From Branchiostoma floridae (taxonomy: Eukaryota; Chordata; Leptocardii; Amphioxiformes; Branchiostomatidae): 38,562 nt of DNA. Below, in pieces: positions 21,601 through 33,800 of this stretch (positions within the stretch are counted from its first letter, which is position 1; every line of letters starts with the position of its first letter). The DNA lies in NCBI RefSeq assembly GCF_000003815.2, contig NC_049992.1, forward strand, positions 9,407,150 through 9,445,711, given 5' to 3'. The position numbers were made by a program, and so were the translations under genes. Under the pieces are notes generated by a model, which made no database searches, was not told the DNA's origin, and saw nothing but the letters and a program-made list of their open reading frames with translations.

Positions 21601-24600
21601 GGAGGCAGTGGCTGAAAAAAAGTCCCACGTTTTAATGATTAGTCGGTTCTGTGATTTTAAAAGGAATGTAGTTTTGGGATGTCTACTAGTTGGTGAAAAG
21701 TTGGAAATATTGTTTTGAAAAAGGTCAAAAAGGTTGTTTCTTTCATCCTCATAATGGGGGCAGTTACATATAAAATGCATTTCATCTTCCACTGCATCCG
21801 TAGCACAGTATTTTCGTAATTGGTGTGAAGTTAGTGCGAAGTTATTTTGAAGCGATTGAGAACTGTAAAACATGTTTGTATGACCAAACCCTCAGGTGAT
21901 GGCCATTGGTCGCAATGGGGCTCCTGGTCTGGCTGTGACGTCACGTGTGGTATCGGGAACCAGTTGCGCAGCCGCAGTTGCGACAACCCCCCTCCTGTCG
22001 GTGGCGGAGCGAACTGTATCGGTGATTCTGAGGAGACTCGGACCTGCGATACCGGACAGCCATGTCCTGGTGAGACGGCCATGTTGAGTTTACGTATAAA
22101 GAGATACATTGTATACGAAAAATAGCTTTCCTGACTTCAGGTGACATACGTACATGGACACCTGTAATGTTATAGAGTGATACATTCACCCTATGTGATA
22201 TCTGATTCAGCTATCATACAAGGTGTGACGACGTATAAAGAGATACATTGTATACGAAAAATAGCTTTCCTGACTTCATGTAACATACGTAGATTGACTC
22301 TTGTATAGACATATTCACACATTGGCCAATGTACATCTGATTATGCTATCATAAAAGATGTGAAGACGTTTAGGACACTCGTTTATGTGAGTCGTCAAGT
22401 AATGGTTACAGTGACCATCACATCTTTAACTTCAAAGACATTTGCTTTAACGGATATAGAACGGACTCATGTGACACCGTTGGTTATTTCTAGTTGATGG
22501 GAACTGGTCACAGTGGACATCCTGGTCCGGTTGTGACGCCACATGCGGCTTCGGCAAACAGTCTCGCAGCCGCAGGTGTGACAACCCAAGTCCGCTGGGT
22601 GGCGGGGCGGGATGTGCCGGCGAGTCCGAAGAGACACAGGTCTGCGTCACCGGACAGCCATGCCCAGGTGAGCACATCATCATTTCCCGTCATACGTAGA
22701 CGCAGGCAACAAAACGACCGGTGGCCGAAGAAAAAATATAGTTCCATAGACAACCGTTCTTCTGATAGTGATCTTGCCTTTCACGCACAGAGTGGAAGCA
22801 CACAATGACACATGAGGACGTAGGTTCAAATCTTCGGACCAAGACACAGGCACTACATACAGTTCAGTGGTTAGGTTGTCCCTCGTTGGGGACGTGAAAA
22901 ACAGACTTATCGATGTGCTATGTTCAGATGTTTCTTGGGGTGGAGTTACCAGTGCAATTACCTTCTCTCCATGTAGTCACGGGATAAGCAACGACAAACC
23001 TACTTTGTAGTATATGGTATACCATCCAACGTTGTTCATCACCAAGCAGATCCGACAATGGCAGGCATGTTGGCAAATGGAGATGGTTTGGGCACATGGC
23101 TACTGCCTGTAAACTCTTGACAATTGTCGGGAATCGTATGTCACTTAAGAAAATATATTAAACTTAATTTTTATGAGACATTTGTTAACATTTGCTACTC
23201 GTAAATGTTATTGATATGTACTTCCAGTGGATGGTAATTGGTCTCAGTGGACTTTATCACGACATAGACCAAGTGTCAAGTTCTTCAATCTTATTTGTCC
23301 AAGGAGCACAAAAAGAATGAGTTGCATGACCTTCACTCCATGGTCAAACAGACAAAGACTAGGTCCTGACAGGAGTTTTTTTCTTCTTCAGTTAACGGGA
23401 ACTGGTCGCTCTGGACTTCCTGGTCCAGTTGTGACGTCACGTGTGGATTCGGGAACCAGTCGCGCAACCGCAGCTGTGACAACCCACCTCCCCAACATGG
23501 CGGAGCGAACTGTACCGGCACTTTGGAGGAGTTCCGCACGTGCGACAGCGGACAGCCATGTGCTGGTGAGTTTGTTTGTACCTGTGTGCGGTCCTATTAA
23601 GCAGGCTAGACACATATTTTAGAATGTAAATTAGGTGCGTTGATTTTTCGTCTAAGAGACTAAGATGAAGAAAGATTGCGTCGAACAGTCAGCTCCAGAA
23701 GTGTTGAAAAAGAACAATATGTGTTTTTTTTTTCAGTTGACGGCAACTGGTCGCTCTGGACTTCCTGGTCCAGTTGTGACGTCACATGTGGATTCGGGAA
23801 CCAGTCGCGCAACCGCAGCTGTGACAACCCACCTCCCCAACATGGCGGTGCAAACTGTACCGGTACTATGGAGGACATTCGCACCTGCGACAGCGGGAAA
23901 CCATGTGCTGGTGAGTGTGTTCATGAAGAGGAGGAAAGTCAGAAAATTATGACAATAATTTGCCAATAATTGCCAGCTTCTAAGTCATAGGGTCTAACGT
24001 TAACAGTTGTGATTGTGCCCTTTGGTTTTAATGTTTAATCTGAGCCTTCAATGCAAAAACTGATGGTAAGATACGCAATGTATTGGCACTTTTTGATTTG
24101 TCATTCGAGTGTGTTAAAAATTTAATCGGATTTGTTATTATTATTATTATTGGGCGGGCCGACTACTCACTCTTTGCAACCAGGGGCTGAATTGCTTTTT
24201 GGGCTTGTATTATGTAAACATTTTAAGACAGAAATCAGTAAGCTTTGATTAAACTTTTTCAGTTGACGGGAACTGGTCACAGTGGACTTCCTGGTCCAGT
24301 TGTGACGTCACGTGTGGATTCGGGAACCAATCGCGCAACCGCAGCTGTGACAACCCACTTCCCCAACATGGCGGTGCGAACTGTACTGGTACTATGGAGG
24401 AGTTACGCACCTGCGACAGTGGCAAACCATGTGCCGGTGAGTGTGTGCATTAAGAGGAAGGAAGAAATATGATATCGTCAGATTTGGTAAAGTAGCATAA
24501 TATGCTGAATATCTCAAAACTTGTGAATGTGCCCTAGTGAAAAGTTTCAATTAGTTATATAGGCCGAGCCTTATGCAAAACTGATGATACACCTAGTGTA

Positions 24601-27600
24601 CAGGCTCTTTGATTAATGTTGAGTGCGTTAGAAATTAAACCGGGTTTTGGCTTGTTTACGTTTTAAAACCAAACCAGTAGGCTTTGATTAAACGTTTTCA
24701 GTTCACGGGAACTGGTCACAGTGGACTTCCTGGTCCAGTTGTGACGCCACGTGTGGATTCGGGAACCAGTTGCGCAACCGCAGCTGTGACAACCCACCTC
24801 CCCAACATGGCGGTGCGAACTGTACTGGTACCATGGAAGAGTTACGCACCTGCGACAGTGGCAAACCATGTGCCGGTGAGTGTGTGCATTAAGAGGAAGG
24901 AAGAAATATGACATCGTCATGTTTGATAAAGTATACTATAGCACAATATGCTGAATATCTAAAAACGTGTGAATGTGCCCTATAGCTAGTGAAAAGTTTG
25001 GATCGATATTATAGGCCGAGCCTTATGCAAAACTGATGATCATACGTAGTGTGCAGGCTCTTTGACTTGTTGAGTGAATTAGAAATCAAATCGGATTTTG
25101 GATTGTTAACATTTTATTACAGAAATCAGTAGGCTTTGATTGAACGTTTTTTTAGTTAACGGGAACTGGTCACAGTGGACTTCCTGGTCCAGTTGTGACG
25201 TCACGTGTGAATTCGGGAACCAGTCGCGCAACCGCAGCTGTGACAACCCACCTCCCCAACATGGCGGTGCGAACTGTACTGGTATTGTTGAGCAACTTCG
25301 CACGTGCGACAGTGGACAGCCATGTGCCGGTGAGTGACTGCGACAATAACGTTACATGACATTGTCATTGTTGATAAGAGTAAATTTCTTACAGATCTTG
25401 CATAGCCACAGCACAGCAATTATCACATGCTACTGCCTGTTTACAAACATAATATGAGCCCTGGTCAAATGTTTTGTTTGCAGAATATAATCTACTCCGA
25501 AAGCAATATACTTTTTTTCATTTATATTTAAGTGCTTGCATCTGTAGTTTGTTGACGAGTCTGACACAGACTGCGTATTTGCATGCTGTCTGTTTGCAGT
25601 TGATGGAAAGTGGTCCGTGTGGAGTTCGTGGTCCACTTGTAACGTGAGCTGTGGTGTCGGGTACCAGACGCGGAACCGAAGCTGTGACAACCCAGAACCA
25701 CAGTACGGCGGGGCCAACTGCACTGGGATCTCAGAGGACGAAAAAGCGTGTGATTTCCTGCCTCCCTGTGCAGGTATGCCTGACGACACCAATTGTAGTT
25801 ACGTCCTACTTTACTATACTTTAATTGTAGATCCCCGAGCAAGCTGCAGTCAAACCTGTACTAGTAACGGCATTTGTGTATGGACAATCTAGCCATTGTG
25901 GCCAATTTCGGCGGCCACTTAGATTATTTTTCCCGTTGACAAAATCATGAAGTAACATTCCTAGTACTGTAAATGCATTTAAGTTCGCGGTGATTTAATT
26001 TCGCGGTAGAGGGAAAATGGACTTTTCGCGGTGGTTTTAATTTCGCGGTAGCACCATGTATTGTAGTCTCTTACTGTTATGGGAAAATGTTCGCGGTGGT
26101 TTAAATTCGCGGTGAAGCGGCCGCCGCGAAAACCGCGAACATTAATCCACCGCGAACATTTCTGCATTTACAGTATAGTGGCCACCATCGGATTCTGACC
26201 AAGTCCCTATCAGTCACTACAGATTACGAGGTTTGATTGCAAGGCAAAAGTTAATATTATGGCACTTACGGTAACTTCTGGTGTGGTGAATTGTAATGAA
26301 AAACATCACATAGTTCTAAGACTAACCTACTGTCCCATTATGTTTGTTACAGTTGATGGGGGCTGGTCTCCATGGACGTCCTGGTCCAACTGCAGTGAGA
26401 CCTGCGGCAATGGCAGCAGGAACCGCAGTCGCAGGTGCGACCATCCGCTGCCCCAGCATGGCGGTGCCAACTGTACCGGTGATGCGAAACAGTCCCAAGC
26501 CTGTGGACAAGATCAGGCTTGCTATGGTAACTTTCTTTGCCTGGTTATCACAGCCCCAGTTCCTTACAATTGCTGTCCCTTCAGTTTTACTTTACTGAAT
26601 GCGCCGATGTGATGGAATAAGTTGTTCTGCAAGACACCCAGTGTCGTCAACAACCTGCTGCTTTCAACTGCCTTTGTCAGGATGTGATGAACGCTTCTCC
26701 TCCTTGCTGCTGTTACAGCAAGGCGAATTCAGTCCTAAACATAGCTATAAGTCAATATCCCTCTTGACACTTACCTCTCTCATGACCTCAATGAAAAGTG
26801 AGCCTCTTGTGAGAGAATAAAGGTTCAAACAAATCAAACAAACCCTTGTCCAAGGTCTTATGATTCATATGATTTTCTTTATCCAGCATGTGCATGTACA
26901 TGTACGTTTGTTGCTTTTGCTCATGTTCGTCCAACGTGGTTCATTTACGTGTACATTGAGTGTATTTTTGTTGTACATGTACATTTACAAATCATCATCG
27001 AATGCTACATATTTACCTTGTTCTGCAGTCCCAAGCGTCACATCTGATGCCAAGCCAGACCTTGTGGACAACGGCACTATCACAGACTCCACCATAGCTG
27101 TTACGTTCAGCGACCAGATGTTCTCTCTAGGCCTGGGAATGATCACCGATTTCACTGTTATTATAGCAGAAGATGTCACTGGTTAGTTAAACTTCATTAT
27201 TCGTAGGTCATGAAGTAGTGGCATGAGAATAGCATGCAGTGTATAAAATCACATAATCTTTTTGATAAGGGTGTGGTTACATAGGTCACAATATGATTCT
27301 GACATCACATACATCGCACCACAGTCAATGATCTAAACTGTCTTTTCGTCAATAGGACAATATAATGTTTGTACGACACATGCATGGGTATCCAAAAAAA
27401 AAATGTTCCGTGTGTTCCGCGGTTCGTGTGGCGGTCTCAAGACGAGTGCGACCGTGCCCTAAAATTTTAGGATGATATAGTCATATAAAACTCAAGATTT
27501 ACCAAACATGACAGATGCCTTCCAGGGAACTTCTAGAATGTACTTCGTATCTTCTGTCCATATCCCCATCCAGGTTTGCATGATTCTATGGAAACAGGAC

Positions 27601-30600
27601 TCGTACAGAACGCGCAGATGTACAGCTGGTACGACGTGCAGGGACTCAGTCCAGTTCCACCCTATCAAGTGTCTAGCCTCGCCCCATATCCGTTCACCAG
27701 CAGCCTGAGGAAGAAGAGAAGCACTGAAAGTCAGGTTATAAGTTTCATCATTGGGGGAGAGAACTGCACGGATCCAAACGTTACCCTCTATTGCAATGGT
27801 CCACTGAAACCTGCCACTACATACAGGTATGTAGCACATTTATTGGTTAAAACCTCGTACATAAAAAGGAAGTCAAGAATCATGGTAACAGCACAAGTTT
27901 GTCTAAATTTTTCTATATTAAATCTTTCCGTGGAATATATTATCAAGGTTCTATGTGTGTGTTAAAGTAGGTTGTGTATTAAGAACTTGATATACTCGAA
28001 TACCGGATTCGGACATTTGGACTCGTCTGCTGTTGTTACAATCTTTTGTTCGAGGACACAATATTTACTCAACTTCTGGTGCATTTCGCATCTAAATATG
28101 TGTTTTCTCAAGTGGGTATGACATAAACAAAATACAACACGGTGTATTCCGCATCACCCTCGGTCCCAGCCCTCCCGCGGGTCGGATCACCCTCCGGCCT
28201 TCGGGCGATCTTTCCCGCGGTCGGGCCGGAACCTTGGGTGATGCGGAATACACCGTGTTGTGTTCTTTATTAATTTTGTCTGACTTTTAGGGCAAAGATG
28301 AGGGTGTTCACCCCCAATGGTTACTATGCTGACAGTCACTACTCTGCTGCAATGAGCACGCGTAAGTATGTTTCCTAGATACTCAATAAATGATTTGTAA
28401 AAGCCACTACCAGTAGCATTCAGATTTAGACATACAAATGTTACTTTTTTTTTCTCTTGTGTGAAGATGTGAACTTGACACAAGAACTATCTTAGAATTG
28501 AACTTTGACGCTTTCACCAAGTGTTGTATGGGCATCTTCACTCATTACCCCAAAGCAATGCTTAGAGTTATATTTGCAAATGTTAGCCGTAACAGGTAAT
28601 ATTGTTGTAATATTGTATCTGCAAAGCTGGTGCAAATTTGTGCTATTTACTAAGATTATAACGGTTTTTCTTTAAACATGTACAGTTGCATATAGCTGGT
28701 CAGAATGGACGTCATGGTCCGCATGTACGGTCAGCTGTGGTGCTGGAAACCAAACACGACACCGTACGTGTAACACCGCTCCCGGCAACAACGGTACCAG
28801 TAACGTGGCCAACTGCACAGGAGATCCTATTCAAACAAGGACGTGTGTAGACATGTACATCGGGCCTTGTCCAGGTAGATAAAAGATACTTCTGTGTTGT
28901 TTTTAAATGCAGATATTTGTGAGGGAATGTAGATCACATTTCTTTGCATTTTGCTATCACGATATCTTTGAAAAACGCCGTCAACTATCAAATAAAAATC
29001 GGAGATTGCTTCCGTCATTTCGTATGTTTCATCGATGTGACATCCATCACTTAATTCTTCAGCATCACTAAAATGATCTGAGCTGACAGAACAAACTCAG
29101 GTGTGTTTTAGAAAGCTAAAATCACTGTCTTCTTTTTATCGAAGTCGATGGTGTTTGGTCAGCATGGAGTAGTTGGTCTACTTGCATCACCACGTGTGGA
29201 CTCGGCAGCCAGGCACGGAACCGTACCTGCAGCAAGCCCCTGTACGGAGGGGCAAACTGTACCGGAGTCCGGGAAGAAGTACACACCTGTACAGGTATGA
29301 TGGGCCTGAGATACAGTGGAAGCCTTTTCATCATATGCAGACAGACGATGGACACGTGACTCATAGTTGATCAACTTTTGCATATTGCATATCTATTGCT
29401 TGAATAGTCATGCATCCTCAGTCTCTGGATTTTGTAGACTTAGATCTTGTTAATCAATACTAGTATAGTACTAGTAACTACTACTACTTGGTGCTTCTTT
29501 TGCCCCTTTTGGCATGCAAAATTTTATTAATAATGATATATTGATTTGTCGTACTCAGGCCCACTGGAGCCACACTGCCCAACTAGTACTGCCGGCCCAA
29601 CCGTCGCACAGACGACACCATCACCAGGTAGGTTACCTCACCGTCAATTGTTGTTTGGCATTTGCATGTACATGATGTCATAACCACATTTACTGTTTTT
29701 GATACTTTGTTGGTCTACAATACACTCATCGTACGCGTGTGCTGTGAACTGTTCAAATGTAATGTATCACATCGTCTTGCAGTTGTTTGTGTGTTACCAT
29801 GTATTCCCATTTCAAAATATGAGCGATGCATGGTGTACGTAACAAGAAGCATTGCAAATTGGTCACCACCAATTTTCAATGGTTAAAAAGTCAATCAACA
29901 ATGATGCCCATGTGCAAGAAAAGGCTAAGGATAGGCAAATATTGGACAATCTTGGTTCTCTCATCGAATTCAACGTCGAGCATTTCTACTAGTTCCCTAC
30001 CTAGGCGTATTTTCTTGTTGTTCTTCTCCTTTTTCATGAGTACGTTCTGGTTTTTTAATAGACAGTACAAGTGTCTGTTCCATTTTGTTCCCAGACCCTT
30101 TGGCGCCGTCAGACGGCGGAACTATGGAAGAGTTTACTCGCTGGGAGACAGGGGAGGCGCTTCCTGAGAGTTATGACGCACAAGCAAGTCCTGTAGATAT
30201 GTCAAAAGGTAGAAGTAGCGATGAAACAATCCAATACAGGTCCACCAAACCTCGGTAGAAATTAAAATGTAGAGCAAAAATCACCTCTCCTACTCGTTGA
30301 ACTTGAATGGCTTAAAGTTTGGTTGAGAGGAGAAACTGGTTTATGGCAGCTGTAAAGCGGGAATCTTACTGGACTGCATGCAAGCTCACAGATTGACACC
30401 ACTTTAAGAATTTGAATGTTCATGTCACGAGATACCCGTTAAAGGAATTTCACTTTCTATTCATCTTGTCACCACTTATATTTTTTAACACCCATTATTT
30501 CGTGTGCTGATGTGATACTTGATATGAAATCTGATCTTGCAACGATTTTGACATATTCCGCTGAACTTACGTCATGTAGGAGAGCCACTTCCAACATCAT

Positions 30601-30755
30601 CTGGAGTGAAGTTGGAAAGCATTGGATGGCTGTCTGAGAAAACCATGGTAAGATCCAATAGAGTTGTTTATGCATTGCAAACGATAGCATTACTAGTATG
30701 TAGCAAATGGCAGGGCAGAATTGGAGGGGCTGGTCACCATATACATGTACATAAT

Positions 30756-30825
<70 letters not shown>

Positions 30826-33800
30826 CAGGGCAGTGCAGGTATGCAGAAAAAAGTATTTCGAGCCCTGTATATTGTGTTTGAGTTAAAGAATAAACAGATC
30901 GAGCAGTACATGTAGTTTGCTAAGAAAGACCAGTTGAAGGAAAACATATACACTTGCCTTGCATACTGTACCTTAAAGTTGAGAAAGATATCACTCATTT
31001 TCACTCCCTTCCGTGACCCAGGATTTCAAAATAACGACCACCTTCACCGTTGCCTGGACAGACGAGCGGGAAGGAAAAAACTAAATACTTGCTTGCGAAT
31101 TTTACGGATGAATTTCACTCCTAAATTGTACTACCTTCCAGGATTTCAAAATAACAACCACCTTCACCGTTGCTTGGACAGACGAGCGGGAAGGAAAACA
31201 TTAAATACTTGCTTGCGAATTTTACGGAATAATTCACTCCTAAATTGTACTGCCTTCCAGGATTTCAACATAACGGCCACCTTCACCGTTGCCTGGACAG
31301 ATGAGCGGTTGGCAGACCTGGGCGGGACCGGCTGGATCCCCGTGCCGAGTCACGTGTTGTGGCTGCCGTCTGTCCAGTTCGGCAGGACGGTCAAGGCCAG
31401 GTGGCCGGTCACAACAAGCTCCGTGATGAGGTCAGCCGGGGAAGAGGGCGACGGTCCAGAATTTGGAACTGTGTCAACTTGGTTGTCACCAGAGGGACAA
31501 ATAAGTCACAGACTCAAGTATGCCCATCGTTGCTACTACTTTTCCCTGTGGTATATACTTAATATGTATATAATTATGGTGTAGTTGCAATAAAACTAGT
31601 AATCTGTAGATAGTATCTTCATAATACTTTGTCATATCATTGAGGACTTAACAGACTCGACTTAAGAAATACTTTTTAGAAAAAGGACTAATGTGGAAGA
31701 TGGCCTTTGCTACTTCACAGATCGTGAAATGCACGCACCTCCACTTACTCTAAGCAATGTCTTCATGGATAAACACAACCACATTCACATGGCCTGTTCA
31801 TCACATCATTTGATGTTTTTAGGAAGAAGCTGCGAGTATCGTGCTTGATGGACTTGAGAAACTACCCATTTGACAGGCAGACCTGCTCAATCAAACTCCA
31901 TGGATGTGTGTATTACTCTTATCCTTAAGAATTTGAGCACAAATTCACTGGTGTGTCCTATGCGTAATTATGCTTAATCTCAACGGTGTGAAATTTCAGC
32001 TTTAATGTGTTGTTAACATTGTGCATGACTTCGGCTCAGTACATCATTAACATTAAAAATCTTTATCAACAACATTCATCTTTGGATTCATGAAACATTC
32101 TAAAGTTTTAACTTCATCAAAATGCCATTTTGGGGCCTTATCATAATTCCTGAAATTTTCTTTAACCAAAGATGGCGGGATAACGTTCCAAGTGTTTGTG
32201 GCTGAGGGCAACAGCGCGCCGCTTGCTCTAGACCTGACGGATATGGACTCTCAATTTGTCGTGTCAAAGACTGAGCTGTTAGCTACCACTGGGTCATTTC
32301 GTCATGAAGGTTAGTGTTTGTGTGTTTTCTTTATCGTATGGGTGTAACTCTCCAGAAAGAAAGACCGGTGGGCTTACCTGAACAAAATAAGAAGAGTTGA
32401 TAGACCAAATGTTTGAACAAAAAGAGAAACTACTAGTATGACTGAAAATCACTCAAGCGTAAAAAAAATAGGTTACCTCAGCCCTGTAATCTGTATTGTC
32501 TGGGTAAAGCTTTATTAGAAACATATTCTAATGACGTCAATGCGTCATGGGGTACTTGGCATATTTAAGTTTTCAACTTCACTGGTACCTGGGTGAAACA
32601 AAATGTGAGTTCATTTCCAGTGTTACAGAATGCATATGTTAAGGCTAGCCTCTCATTTGTTGTCAAAATGCACGTAATCATATACATCTAACACGAAATG
32701 AACATACCGGTATATAGTGTAACGGTATGCTTTGATAATCTCCAAGCAGATCCCGCGTAGCATAAGACAGTAAGATAAGCTGGGGAAGGAGTTAAGCCGG
32801 CAGAGGAGTACAACACCTTCTTCCTAACGCAGTTTGAGTAGAGTTTGATTAGGCAACAATTGCCCGATAAGAGCCTTTGAGTTTTTCCGTCCTGCGGGAG
32901 ATTCCGCGTGGCCTATTTATTTACTCCTCTGCCGGCTAAACCCCTTCCCCAGCTTATGTTACTGTCTTATGCCACGCAGGATCTGCTTGGATATTAATGC
33001 TTTGACACGTTGCAGGAGAAGGTTGTCCGTACTTCCATCAACAGTGTGACTTGGGAGCAGAGGCAGACTACTGCCCGACCCTGCGGTTCTGTGATGCCAG
33101 CGAGCCGGAGTGTAGGAAGTGTTCCACGTACTCTGGTACCTGTCAGGTCATCCAGAAGAATTGTGATCAATCTCAATGTAGGTGTACACTTCTTTATGGC
33201 GAAGCTCTCTAAGCAGCAAGCCAAATAGAATCTGGGCTCGAAATACTCTTTCTGCATAGCAGGTAACATCAAAAATCACCTGCATCAGACAAATTTTACC
33301 TGCGCCACTCTGAATTTAAGATGGATCATACTAAAATTATTCAGGAACCATTGCTATGTTTTCTTTTACACTTTATAGGTGGTAAAAGTCAATGCAGCTA
33401 ATAACAATCCATATACACCATATACACATCATATGAAAGCAATGTATAAAACCCAGTACATGGACCAGTGTAGGTTAGGTGCAAGTAGACACCAGAAATA
33501 CCTGCACAGCTCCAATTTTACCTGCACTAACCTGCATAATGCAGGTGGTATTTCGAGCCCTGAGAATAGAATATTTTTCATTTGCTTGGCCCCTTAACAA
33601 GCAACATATTCTACGTGTAACTAAAATGCACAAGCTGCTCAGCCTTCCATGTATTACTCACAGTTTCTGTTGGTTGTCAATGTTGTTTATCGCTCAGGTC
33701 TTTTGTATGAATCCATGTACACATTCCTTTTAGTATAGGTGGATTGTTGATTTTTCTATTTTACAATAATGGTTTTAGGAATCTCTTAGTGATGTCAAAA

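Noticed and set aside
23333-25303. Minus-strand and second-frame ORFs repeated over the TSP1 exons
   Set aside because: The same antisense frame recurs only because the TSP1 exons are duplicated; no splice signals or domains support them.
30934-31584. 216-codon open frame upstream of and across exon 26
   Set aside because: It reads the tandem triplicated unit partly in the wrong frame (repeated [17 protein letters not shown]). Splicing into 31261 explains the real coding part.
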